From assembly GCA_030063045.1 (NCBI GenBank), contig JAQSEB010000140.1, positions 901,005 to 965,004 on the forward strand: a DNA stretch of 64,000 nt. Reading direction: 5' to 3'. Position numbers and translations under genes: made by a program. The stretch comes from Pratylenchus scribneri (Eukaryota > Nematoda > Chromadorea > Rhabditida > Pratylenchidae). Under the pieces are notes generated by a model. It did not search any database. It was not told where the DNA came from and worked only from the letters and a program-made list of their open reading frames with translations. Positions 59,801 through 64,000 of the stretch are shown here, one piece after another (positions within the stretch are counted from its first letter, which is position 1; every line of letters starts with the position of its first letter).

Positions 59801-62191
59801 TTAACCTTACTAAACATTTGGACTAAAACATATATAGATTAAGACTAAGCTTTAGGCGGGATAGAAATTATAAACAAAATTACTATTTTTCGACACGAAA
59901 AATTTAAATTCTGTAATTTTTCGGCTAAATTTATACACATTCTTTCTAAAATCCAATATAATATAATCATTTCATCCTCTATATGTAGACATTCAATGCC
60001 CTCCATTGGCCCTTGTCCAACCGGAGCAACAATGCCAACTGAGCGGTGGCCATCGACCTGGGGCCACGGCCAGATGCAGGTGTTCGGCCAGGCATGAACT
60101 GGTGCCTGGGGAAGGAGTTAATAATGAAGAAAGAAAAGGAAGTGTTCTGTTGAAATGTGGTCCCGATGGAAGATGGGATGGCCCAGTGCCAAAATGCAAA
60201 GGCAAGAATTTGTATGGTTAACACTAAACAGTACCTAGACCTCTTCTTTTGGCCATATCTCAACAAGGAAATAACCAATTTGGGAAGGCGATATGCCATT
60301 TGAAAGCTCTAAATATCTTCTAAAAAGTGGCTTTATTAATTTTGTTAAAAAATTTAAAAGAATTTGTAAAATAAGCGGCGTTTACACAACAAATTTGAAT
60401 TTTTTACACATGTAACTTTTAAAGGTAGATTCATAAAATTTAATAAAGCCTATTTATAGAGGAGACTTTGGGCTTTCAAATGGTTTATCATTTATCATCG
60501 CCTTCCGTAAATGGCTATAGCCTCGATGAGATATGGTCAAAAGAATGGAAACATCTCCCGCAAAACCGGCTATATTAACGTCATTCATTCTTATTACTAT
60601 TAATTAATTTCTCTGTCAAAAGTATTACAAAATTCTAAATATCAGAATCATCCTCAACTATTTTTAAGCAATCAAATGCCCTGCGCCACCACAGCCATTT
60701 CCACCGCCAATTTCCTTGTTGGCCCATGTCCCTCCCCTAACACAAAGCCAACAACAGGCCAATGTGCAGCAACAGGAATTCCCTGTTGGCCATTTGTTGC
60801 TGTTACAATGCCCGAGCCCAAATTATATGCTCACTGGTGGGTATTTTCACAATTAAAAACTAAACAAAATCTGTGATCTTTTTGGTAATTTTTTAATTTT
60901 CAAAATCCAGCACTGATATTAATTTTACTTTTTTATTATTTTGCTCCATACAATTCTTTCGCAAATTACTTAATCCCCAAAGGTTCCGACTTTTTGTTAT
61001 GCCAACCGAATGGGCAATGGAGTCCAATGTTGACCAAATGTGAACCGGTTTGCCGTTTCCCTGGCCAAATTGCCCACGGAAAAACCACACAATTACCCAA
61101 GGAACATTATTTAGTAGGATTTATTGGGCATTATTACCCATAAATTTTATTTATCAAAACACAAACATTTGTAATTGTAATTACAATTTGGGGCAAAAAT
61201 TACAAACATTTGTAATTGTAATTACAATTTAGTGCAAAAACACAATTACAATTTGGGGCAAAAACACAATTACAATTTGGGGCAAAAACACAATTACAAT
61301 TTGGGGCAAAAACACAAATTTGGGGCAAAACACAATTACAATTTGGGGCAAAAACACAATTACAATTTGGGGCAAAACACAATTACAATTTGGGGCAAAA
61401 ACACAATTACAATTTGGGGCAAAAACACAATTACAATTTGGGGCAAAAACACAATTACAATTTGGGGCAAAAACACAATTACAATTTGGGGCAAAACACA
61501 ATTACAATTTGGGGCAAAAACACAATTACAATTTGGGGCAAAAACACAATTACAATTCGGGGCAAAAACACAATTACAATTAGTGCAAAAACACAATTAC
61601 AATTTGGGGCAAAAACACAATTACAATTTGGGGCAAAAACACAATTACAATTTGGGGCAAAAACACAATTACAATTTGGGGCAAAAACACAATTACAATT
61701 TGGGGCAAAACACAATTACAATTTGGGGCAAAAACACAATTACAATTTGGGGCAAAAACACAATTACAATTTGGGGCAAAAACACAATTACAATTTGGGG
61801 CAAAACACAATTACAATTTGGGGCAAAACACAATTACAATTTGGGGCAAAAACACAATTACAATTTGGGGCAAAAACACAATTACAATTCGGGGCAAAAA
61901 CACAATTACAATTAGTGCAAAAACACAATTACAATTTAGTGCAAAAACACAATTACAATTTAGTGCAAAAACACAATTACAATTTAGTGCAAAAACACAA
62001 ACATTTGTAATTGTATTCAAATCCACTAATTTTAGATTGGTGAACGTGTTGTGTATTTTTGCACGGAACCAGGCTATAAATTGGCTGCCGAGAATGTGTT
62101 GGAATGCAAGGCCGGTGGCCAATGGACGAGGCCAAAGCCCAAATGTGTAAACACCCAAGCTGGAGGGAATAGAAAGAAAAAGTGGCAATAA
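47515..62191 (+). CDS. LEV-9-like multidomain secreted protein (WAP, 17 CCP/sushi, 1 Ig-like), 23 exons
   Basis: Joining 23 exons gives 4,425 nt (1,474 residues plus TAA). Every junction keeps frame. In order: hydrophobic N-terminus (residues 1-26, probable signal peptide); eight-cysteine WAP-like module (33-71); CCP1-8 (78-577); RRRRKR (593-598), a furin-type site; CCP9-13; an Ig-like domain (about 1080-1190) with LFC, HW and DGGLFHC; CCP14-17; and a basic tail. CCP modules show the usual four cysteines, Gly-rich turn and Trp before Cys4. WAP plus eight CCPs is the architecture known for nematode LEV-9, a muscle-secreted scaffold that clusters acetylcholine receptors and whose C-terminal region is proteolytically processed. 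The protein here is more than twice that length (LEV-9 is about 620 residues). It could be a fused or expanded ortholog, or a longer paralog. I saw no predicted membrane anchor. Exon calls are by eye from domain continuity and splice phase, without transcripts. Confidence 0.85.
47883..48790 (+). other. intron 1 (908 bp)
   Basis: A GT-AG intron, phase 2. It includes a hairpin at 48403-48443 (GCTACTTAA arms with AT-rich inner pairing). The tract at 48350-48410 is similar to 50565-50625 in intron 3, suggesting an old shared repeat. No M or T element is visible. Confidence 0.7.
48791..49008 (+). CDS. exon 2: end of CCP1, most of CCP2
   Basis: The acceptor ATTGCAACAG gives [10 protein letters not shown], the Trp/Cys4 end of CCP1. 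CCP2 ([15 protein letters not shown]...[12 protein letters not shown]) follows. The exon ends phase 1 after CLLDN at G|GTTGTT. Confidence 0.85.
49059..49614 (+). mobile_element. T element copy A (intron 2), 8 internal 46-bp repeats
   Basis: The left end is ATGGTTTAAGG...GGGTTTATCCTACATTCCC and the right end is GTCTAGGATAAACCACTGAAC. GGTTTATCCTA is thus inverted near both ends. Between them are about eight copies of a 46-48 bp unit containing TTTGGTCAACAATTAAAGGG and the palindrome GGTTTAAACC. The unique arms match the other T copies in this gene. The element fills most of the 636-bp intron. Confidence 0.85.
49645..50016 (+). CDS. exon 3: end of CCP2, CCP3, most of CCP4
   Basis: The acceptor TTGCCACAG continues frame as [14 protein letters not shown], closing CCP2. 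CCP3 runs from [11 protein letters not shown] to WSGEQPIC and CCP4 from [11 protein letters not shown] to GVWAG. The donor G|GTAAGC is phase 1. Confidence 0.9.
50042..50352. mobile_element. M element copy 1 (intron 3)
   Basis: The two ends are long imperfect inverted repeats of about 85 bp. The left reads GGGCTATTCTTTTGGCCATA...AACCAATTTGGGAAGG and the right is its reverse complement, ending CTATGGCCAAATGAATGGCC. The centre includes CTTTGAATGTAATAAA and GAGGAAAAGCC. It has no coding capacity. It belongs to the same family as eight other copies in this window. Confidence 0.85.
50691..50965 (+). CDS. exon 4: end of CCP4, CCP5, first part of CCP6
   Basis: The acceptor TTTTTATGCAG gives GQDPYC, the last Cys of CCP4. 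CCP5 spans [15 protein letters not shown] to [10 protein letters not shown], and CCP6 opens with [14 protein letters not shown]. The phase-0 donor is CAG|GTAATA. Confidence 0.9.
51376..51442 (+). mobile_element. T element copy B, right-end fragment (intron 4)
   Basis: Only the right end remains, from GATGAGATCTATCGATTGG to GGTCTAGGATAAACCATTG, matching the right arms of copies A and D. No internal 46-bp units are left. The rest of intron 4 (50966-51546) shows no other element. Confidence 0.7.
51547..51849 (+). CDS. exon 5: end of CCP6, CCP7, start of CCP8
   Basis: The acceptor AAGAACAG leads into [11 protein letters not shown]...[10 protein letters not shown], closing CCP6. CCP7 runs from [11 protein letters not shown] to DGPAFRC, and CCP8 opens at SCDHPTK. 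The phase-0 donor is AAG|GTGGTT. Confidence 0.88.
51895..52162 (-). mobile_element. T element copy C (intron 5), two internal repeats, inverted
   Basis: The element reads on the opposite strand. The right-arm text CAAAACGCATCATTTGATTATG is at the left, two internal units with CCTTTAATTGTTGACCAAACC follow, and the left-arm end GTAGGATAAACCC lies near 52150. Its outer right arm is diverged. Confidence 0.8.
52214..52334 (+). CDS. exon 6: middle of CCP8
   Basis: Phase-0 acceptor CACTACAAAG. It encodes [14 protein letters not shown]...ISFQCDK, with Cys2 of CCP8. An unusual insertion, [16 protein letters not shown], lengthens the module. The phase-1 donor is AAAG|GTAATG. Confidence 0.8.
52586..52867 (+). 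CDS. exon 7: end of CCP8, polybasic processing site, start of CCP9
   Basis: It encodes [12 protein letters not shown] and [10 protein letters not shown], completing CCP8. A 15-residue linker leads into SRRRRKREE (basic run at residues 593-598), a strong furin-type site. CCP9 starts at [13 protein letters not shown]. The phase-1 donor is TTGG|GTGAAT. Read-through into the intron gives only GEF and a stop at 52876-52878. That would yield a 649-residue form, close to LEV-9 in size. Confidence 0.82.
52931..53520 (+). mobile_element. T element copy D (intron 7), 8 internal repeats
   Basis: The left arm ATGGTTTAAGGATAG...CAACATTCCC and right arm ATCTAGGACAAACCATTGAAC flank about eight 46-bp units. 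It is co-linear with copies A and F, including the GCATTGAATGGTATATAAT block before the repeats. Confidence 0.85.
53605..53724 (+). CDS. exon 8: rest of CCP9
   Basis: The acceptor TTCTAAAACAG restores [15 protein letters not shown]...[13 protein letters not shown], with Cys2 to Cys4 of CCP9. The nearby alternative acceptor (TTTGCAG) breaks frame and loses Cys2. The donor is CCAA|GTTTGG, phase 1. GTCCAAG eight bases earlier is also phase-compatible. Confidence 0.78.
53780..54052 (+). CDS. exon 9: CCP10 and linker
   Basis: It follows a 55-bp intron with the acceptor CTCGCTGTAG. It encodes [15 protein letters not shown]...[12 protein letters not shown]...AECHRGQ...LGQC, a full CCP10 with an acidic insert and no Trp before Cys4. 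A hydrophilic linker then ends at LLDKN, phase 1, donor AATG|GTTCAA. Confidence 0.78.
54170..54455. mobile_element. M element copy 2 (intron 9)
   Basis: The right arm is complete (GGCTTTCAAATGGCATATCG through TATGGCCATAAGAATGGG) and ends in CCTAG. The left arm is truncated and begins at ATATTTGGGAAGGC. The core has TGTCTTTGAGTGTAATAA and GAGGAAAAG like the other copies. Confidence 0.8.
54561..54814 (+). CDS. exon 10: Ser-rich linker and most of CCP11
   Basis: The acceptor AATTTTTTAG (phase 1) opens a Ser/Thr-rich stretch, [13 protein letters not shown], then [15 protein letters not shown]...[11 protein letters not shown], giving Cys1 and Cys2 of CCP11. The donor CAG|GTAAGG is phase 0. The linker is a plausible O-glycosylated spacer. 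Confidence 0.78.
54851..54953. mobile_element. M element copy 3, one-arm fragment (intron 10)
   Basis: Only one inverted-repeat arm is present (GCCATTCTTTTGGCCATAGC to CCTCTAAAAAGTGG). The opposite arm is absent. GC-rich sequence of unknown origin follows at 55010-55060. Confidence 0.75.
55182..55493 (+). CDS. exon 11: end of CCP11, linker, first part of CCP12
   Basis: It begins [13 protein letters not shown], closing CCP11. A 40-residue Gln/Lys-rich linker containing SKKKKD follows, then [15 protein letters not shown]...[10 protein letters not shown] of CCP12. The donor CTA|GTCAGC is weak, but it is the only phase-0 site that joins correctly to VKCASPTN in exon 12. Confidence 0.72.
55577..55987 (-). 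mobile_element. T element copy E (intron 11), five internal repeats, inverted
   Basis: It starts with the inverted right arm (AGACGCATCATTTGATTATG). Five units of the 46-bp repeat on the opposite strand follow, and it ends GTAGGATAAACCCTCCTTAA, the inverted left end. Confidence 0.85.
56042..56147 (+). CDS. exon 12: rest of CCP12
   Basis: The acceptor TTTAATATCAG leads into [18 protein letters not shown] and [10 protein letters not shown], supplying Cys2-Cys4 of CCP12. The phase-1 donor is AAAG|GTAATT. Confidence 0.75.
56263..56565. mobile_element. M element copy 4 (intron 12)
   Basis: The right arm ends TGAGATATGGCCAAAAAGAA then TGGACCTAG. The left arm is diverged (CAATAGCCAATTTCAGAAGG). 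The core includes CCTTTGAATGTAATAAAC and GAGGAAAAGCCG. Confidence 0.8.
56626..56807 (+). CDS. exon 13: first half of CCP13
   Basis: The acceptor AATTTTGCAG gives [15 protein letters not shown]...[16 protein letters not shown]. It contains two possible N-glycosylation sequons (NIS and NGS). The donor GAG|GTGTGG is phase 0. Confidence 0.75.
56909..57255 (+). mobile_element. T element copy F (intron 13), three internal repeats
   Basis: The left end ATGGTTTACGGGGGGTTTATCC is followed by the conserved GCATTGAATGGTATATAAT block, three 46-bp units, and the right arm as far as GATCTATCAATTGGGTAT. The last part of the right arm is missing. Confidence 0.85.
57291..57439 (+). CDS. exon 14: end of CCP13, start of Ig-like domain
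   Basis: The acceptor TTTATAG opens [15 protein letters not shown], closing CCP13. A Pro/Gln linker and [20 protein letters not shown] follow, the first strands of the Ig-like domain. The donor CG|GTTGAA is phase 2. Confidence 0.75.
57494..57584 (+). CDS. exon 15: Ig-like domain, first Cys and Trp strands
   Basis: It follows a 54-bp intron with a strong TTTTTTCCAG acceptor. It encodes [20 protein letters not shown], the Cys (strand B) and Trp (strand C) of an Ig fold, then [10 protein letters not shown]. The donor CAG|GTGAGT is phase 0 and near consensus. Confidence 0.78.
57731..58038. mobile_element. M element copy 5 (intron 15), opposite orientation
   Basis: Both arms are present (CATTCTTTTGGCCATAGC at the left, GTTGAGATATAACTAAACG at the right). 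The core reads inverted relative to copies 1, 2, 4 and 6 (GCGGCTTTTCCTC, then ACATGTAACATT). Confidence 0.8.
58217..58270 (+). CDS. exon 16: Ig-like domain, middle
   Basis: An 18-codon exon, [18 protein letters not shown], between the acceptor CCATTCAAG and the donor CAA|GTAATA, phase 0 on both sides. On its own it would not be recognisable. It is called because it joins exon 15 to the clear Ig strand F in exon 17 without changing frame. Confidence 0.6.
58323..58416 (+). CDS. exon 17: Ig-like domain, strands E-G
   Basis: It encodes [20 protein letters not shown] then NSLHIRIRG, matching the L-x-V ... D-x-G-x-F-x-C pattern of Ig strands E and F and a final strand G. It follows a 52-bp intron. 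The donor CGGG|GTAAAT is phase 1. Confidence 0.78.
58541..58851. mobile_element. M element copy 6 (intron 17)
   Basis: This is one of the best-preserved copies. The right arm is intact from GGCTTTCAAATGGCATATCG to AGATATGGCCAAAAGAATGG and ends CTCTAG. The left arm starts CCCCATTCTTTTG. Confidence 0.85.
59007..59140 (+). CDS. exon 18: first part of CCP14
   Basis: The acceptor ACATTTTCAG gives [19 protein letters not shown]...[18 protein letters not shown], with Cys1 and Cys2 of CCP14. The phase-0 donor is TTG|GTTCAA. Confidence 0.8.
59191..59239 (+). CDS. exon 19: end of CCP14
   Basis: A 49-bp exon after a 50-bp intron (acceptor TTGCGTGCAG). It encodes [16 protein letters not shown], Cys3-Trp-Cys4 of CCP14. 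The donor ACAT|GTTTGT is phase 1. Read-through would stop within five codons (59254-59256). Confidence 0.78.
59240..59988 (+). other. intron 19 (749 bp) with poly-C tract and GC-rich remnant
   Basis: It contains a run of about 15 C near 59531-59545 and a GC-richer patch at 59730-59790 with GGCGAAGGCC. That patch recalls, in inverted form, the GC-rich patch at 55010-55060 in intron 10. No M or T element was seen. Confidence 0.6.
59989..60201 (+). CDS. exon 20: CCP15 with extra cysteines
   Basis: The acceptor CTATATGTAG opens [16 protein letters not shown]...[11 protein letters not shown]...[17 protein letters not shown]. The module has seven or so cysteines instead of four, so pairing is unclear. 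The exon ends AAAG before GCAAGA, a GC donor in phase 1. Confidence 0.78.
60202..60668 (+). other. intron 20 with non-canonical GC-AG boundaries
   Basis: The donor AAAG|GCAAGA matches the known GC-AG donor consensus. The acceptor is TATTTTTAAG. Only this choice is phase 1 and joins [11 protein letters not shown] in frame. The nearest GT (AATTT|GTATGG) is phase 2 and throws the next module out of frame. Confidence 0.65.
60233..60548. mobile_element. M element copy 7 (intron 20), opposite orientation
   Basis: The left arm, from CCTAGACCTCTTCTTTTGGC to CCATTTGAAAGCTC, is well preserved. The right arm carries a small TTTATCAT duplication and ends GATATGGTCAAAAGAATGG. It lies just inside the GC donor of intron 20. 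Confidence 0.85.
60669..60836 (+). CDS. exon 21: first half of CCP16
   Basis: It encodes [19 protein letters not shown], a Gln-rich insert, then [16 protein letters not shown]. The Pro/Gln-rich loop replaces the usual CCP hypervariable loop. The donor ACTG|GTGGGT (phase 1) is chosen over GG|GTATTT because only it keeps frame with exon 22. Confidence 0.75.
60983..61113 (+). CDS. exon 22: end of CCP16, start of CCP17
   Basis: It follows a 146-bp intron (acceptor ATCCCCAAAG). It encodes [19 protein letters not shown], closing CCP16, then [20 protein letters not shown]. The phase-0 donor is TTA|GTAGGA. Confidence 0.8.
61187..61998. repeat. 24-bp minisatellite (about 34 copies) in intron 22
   Basis: The unit is TTTGGGGCAA followed by AAACACAATTACAA (24 bp, 23 bp where one A is lost). 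Variants include TTCGGGG and TTAGTGC. A five-unit block ending in TTAGTGC appears twice (near 61580 and 61910). The array is bounded on both sides by ACATTTGTAATTGTA sequences that can pair with the ACAATTACAA of the repeat. All long open frames here are products of the repeat. Confidence 0.95.
62036..62191 (+). CDS. exon 23: end of CCP17, basic C-terminal tail, stop
   Basis: The acceptor CTAATTTTAG gives [19 protein letters not shown]...[16 protein letters not shown], closing CCP17. A short tail, [14 protein letters not shown], and TAA at 62189-62191 follow. The tail has no hydrophobic segment, so the product is probably secreted rather than anchored. Confidence 0.88.
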   Translation: MGERVVYFCTEPGYKLAAENVLECKAGGQWTRPKPKCVNTQAGGNRKKKWQ

Positions 62192-62204
62192 TAAAAATTG
62201 ATTG

Positions 62205-62210
62205 AATAAA
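62205..62210 (+). terminator. poly(A) signal AATAAA for the CCP gene
   Basis: A canonical AATAAA lies 14 bp downstream of the stop codon, implying a very short 3' UTR, which is common in nematodes. Confidence 0.75.
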
Positions 62211-62237
62211 TATTTTCATTGTACTTTGTTTTCATTT

Positions 62238-62243
62238 TTTATT
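62238..62243 (-). terminator. poly(A) signal for the homeobox gene (TTTATT on plus strand)
   Basis: AATAAA on the minus strand lies about 35 bp past the 62278 stop and 94 bp past the 62337 stop. It is only 28 bp from the opposing gene's signal. Confidence 0.6.
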
Positions 62244-62336
62244 TGTTAAATTTGGAATCATCAAAATGCATCAAATTTTATTTTTCTGCAATTCCTCGGG
62301 CATTTTTCATCAATTTTTCCACTTTTAATTTTTGCA

Positions 62337-62380
62337 TCATCCATTTTTCGGCTTCTTTTGCACTCTTTGTTGTTGTTCTC
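62337..62380 (-). CDS. homeobox exon C: C-terminal tail (preferred reading)
   Basis: After a 73-bp intron with the acceptor ATTTTTATAG, the preferred frame reads EQQQRVQKKPKNG and stops at 62337-62339. The alternative frame continues to 62278 with a Lys/Glu-rich, helix-like tail. The sequence alone does not settle which is used. Confidence 0.55.
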
Positions 62381-63059
62381 CTATAAAAATTGATTGAATT
62401 TTGTACATAAATTACTATAAATTTTCCCCAAATGAAAATCCATAAAAACAAACTTCTGAAACGGATTCGCCTATTCTGGAACCACACTTTGACTTGTACC
62501 TGTTTAAAATGCAAATAGAGATATTCGGATAATTTTCAATTTATATGAATGGATTAGAATCAGTTTTTAATTAAACAATTAATTTAGCTTTGAGCTTTGA
62601 CATAATCGACAGGGCAATGACCAATTTGTAAGGAAAAAGCTCAAAATGGCCTCTACAATTTGGCCCTTATAAAAATTATAAAATTAAAAGCTTTAAAGAA
62701 GTTACATATATCATTGGGTGTAATAAATCCGAATTATTGGAGGAAAAAGCCCTTTATTTTACAAAATATTTTAAATTTTCTAAAATTAGAAAAGCCACTT
62801 TTTAGATGACATTTAGGGCTTTCAAATGGCATATCGCCTTCTCAAATTGGTTAATTCCTTGTTGTGATATGGCCAAAAGAATGAACACAGGTAGTTAAAA
62901 TTATTTCAGTTACCTCCCCAAAATTACTTGATTTAATCCCAATGCATCGGCGAATTTCTGCCTTTCTTCGCCCACCAAATATTGTTGCACCCCGAATTGT
63001 GCTTCCATCATTGCCAATTGCCAAGGGGTAAATGCCGTTCGAATTCGACGTCTCTTTGG
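62337..63059 (-). CDS. homeobox gene, 3' part (EMX/NOT/VAX-like homeodomain), partial
   Basis: Three minus-strand exons (63059-62928, 62499-62454, 62380-62337) encode a complete homeodomain. Exon A (acceptor TATATCTCCAG) gives PKRRRIRTAFTPWQL...QQYLVGEERQKFADALGLNQ. Exon B (acceptor TTTTAAACAG) gives VQVKVWFQNRRIRFR, including helix-3 W48, F49, Q50, N51 and R53. RTAFTP, the YLVGEER segment and QVKVWFQNRR place it with ANTP-class EMX/NOT/VAX proteins, which are DNA-binding transcription factors. Two positions are unusual: M for the common L16 and Q for the usual E42. The N-terminal exons must lie beyond 63,413, probably outside the window. The C-terminus depends on the splice choice. The donor AGAA|GTTTGT gives REQQQRVQKKPKNG and stop at 62337. 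The donor AGTTT|GTTTTT gives a longer lysine-rich tail ending at 62278. Confidence 0.85.
62454..62499 (-). CDS. homeobox exon B: recognition helix
   Basis: It encodes VQVKVWFQNRRIRFR, homeodomain residues 43-57, in frame with exon A. It is followed by two overlapping candidate donors four bases apart (see the partial CDS entry). Confidence 0.88.
62601..62885. mobile_element. M element copy 8 (intron of the homeobox gene)
   Basis: The right arm, from GGGCTTTCAAATGGCATATC to GATATGGCCAAAAGAATG, is intact and the left arm is decayed. It occupies the 428-bp intron that splits the homeodomain. Confidence 0.8.
62928..63059 (-). CDS. homeobox exon A: homeodomain arm, helices 1 and 2
   Basis: 44 codons, phase 0 on both sides. 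It covers homeodomain residues 1-42 preceded by PK. The donor AATCAA|GTAATT interrupts the homeodomain just before helix 3. Confidence 0.88.
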
Positions 63060-63108
63060 CTGGAGATATAAAATAGAACATTTCAATACCATTTTTTAAG
63101 TCTGGGTC

Positions 63109-63413
63109 TGGGCTATTCTTTTGACCATAACTCAACAAGTAAGCAACCAATTTTGGAAGGGGATATGCCATTTGAAAGCCCAAAATGTCCTCTAAAAAGT
63201 CGCTTTTCTAACTTTTTTGAAAATTTAAAACAATTTGGTAAAATAAGCGGCTTTTCCTCAAATTATTAGAGTTATTACACGCAAAGACATGCAATTTTTT
63301 TTTTTGAAATTTAATTTATATAATTTAAATAAGCCAAATTGTGGAGGATACTTTGGGCTTTCAAATGGCATATTTTCTTCGAAAAGTGGCTAATGCCTCA
63401 TTGAGCTACCCGG
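63109..63413. mobile_element. M element copy 9 (upstream of homeobox exon A)
   Basis: The left arm GGGCTATTCTTTTGACCATA through CCTCTAAAAAGTCG is well preserved. The right arm is diverged and ends CATTGAGCTACCCGG. It lies 50 bp upstream of exon A on the minus strand, so it is presumably in the preceding intron. Confidence 0.8.
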
Positions 63414-64000
63414 AGTCACATAAAAAATAGATGCAAAAATATGTTGAAAATTTGATCTAATTGTCAAAATATTGTAAAAATGGGAAAATTGTCAAAATAT
63501 TTTGAAAAGATATAAATTGTCAAAATATTTTTAAAATGAGCAAAATTCTTAAAATTCGAGGTCAAAATAAATTCAAAAGATTTTGAAAATAATAGGTAAA
63601 AATCTTTTCACAATTATTCATATTTGCAAAATAAAATGAAAATATAAAAATTTCTAGAATATTCTGAAAATAGCAAAATTTTAGGAATATTTTCAGAATT
63701 TAATAATTTTGAAAACTATTTTCATATACTTTTTCAGAATCTTTTGAAAATATGACCCAAAATGCTCCTAAAAATGGATACAATTTTAAAAATATTTTCA
63801 AAAATCATTTAATATTCACAATTATTTTCGTAAAAATTTTCAAAATTTTTTGAAAAAAATTACCAAAAATCTTTTCAAAAATTAATAAATTTTTCGAATA
63901 TTTTCAAAATTTTTGTTTTTTCCCCTTTAAATAGGAGAAATTAAAATCAATAATAAATAAATGTAAACGTGAAATTATAGCAGAATTTATTTATCAGATT
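63414..64000. other. AT-rich noncoding DNA, no gene seen
   Basis: It is dominated by degenerate CAAAATATTTTGAAAA-type repeats in both orientations. There is no coding segment with splice sites that could be the missing homeobox exon. Probably intron or intergenic DNA. Confidence 0.6.

Noticed and set aside
61200..62010. Open frames of up to 227 codons on both strands (NYNLGQKH and NCVFAPNC types)
   Set aside because: They are translations of the 24-bp minisatellite (8 codons per unit) within an intron.
62851..63183. 110-codon minus-strand frame overlapping the homeobox exon
   Set aside because: It is a different frame from the homeodomain and is partly made of M element sequence. The PKRRRIRTAFTP frame is the real one.

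Overview
This window is eukaryotic and most likely nematode. The evidence is one intron-rich gene whose architecture (WAP-like module, eight CCP/sushi modules, polybasic site) matches the nematode muscle scaffold LEV-9, several introns of only 50-55 bp, AT-rich noncoding DNA and a nearby homeobox gene. A tylenchid (plant-parasitic) nematode would fit the satellite length and repeat load, but that is inference, not something the sequence proves.

Region 1 (1 to about 45,455) is one uninterrupted satellite array of a 168-bp AT-rich monomer, about 270 copies, all in one orientation and with no gene inside. It holds several monomer subtypes, nested higher-order repeats, a 154-bp deletion subfamily, and diverged copies at its right edge.

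Region 2 (about 45,455 to 47,514) is intergenic. It contains a small inverted-repeat element with a 9-bp flanking duplication, a hAT-like non-autonomous element with CAGGG ends, and a degenerate tandem duplication that copied the start of the next gene's first exon.

Region 3 (47,515 to 62,191, plus strand) is one 23-exon gene. All 22 junctions are phase-consistent and give 4,425 nt, or 1,474 residues. The order is hydrophobic N-terminus, WAP-like module, CCP1-8, RRRRKR site, CCP9-13, one Ig-like domain, CCP14-17 and a basic tail. The first ~600 residues resemble a complete LEV-9, so the rest looks like an extension, a fusion, or an alternatively spliced long form. Almost every intron longer than 300 bp carries a copy of one of two small mobile-element families (M and T below), while intron 22 holds a 24-bp minisatellite. 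Without these insertions most introns would be roughly 80-170 bp.

Region 4 (62,192 to 64,000) holds the 3' part of a minus-strand homeobox gene (EMX/NOT/VAX-like homeodomain), convergent with the CCP gene. The two 3' ends lie within about 150 bp of each other. Two more M elements occur here, and the last 600 bp are AT-rich with no recognisable gene.
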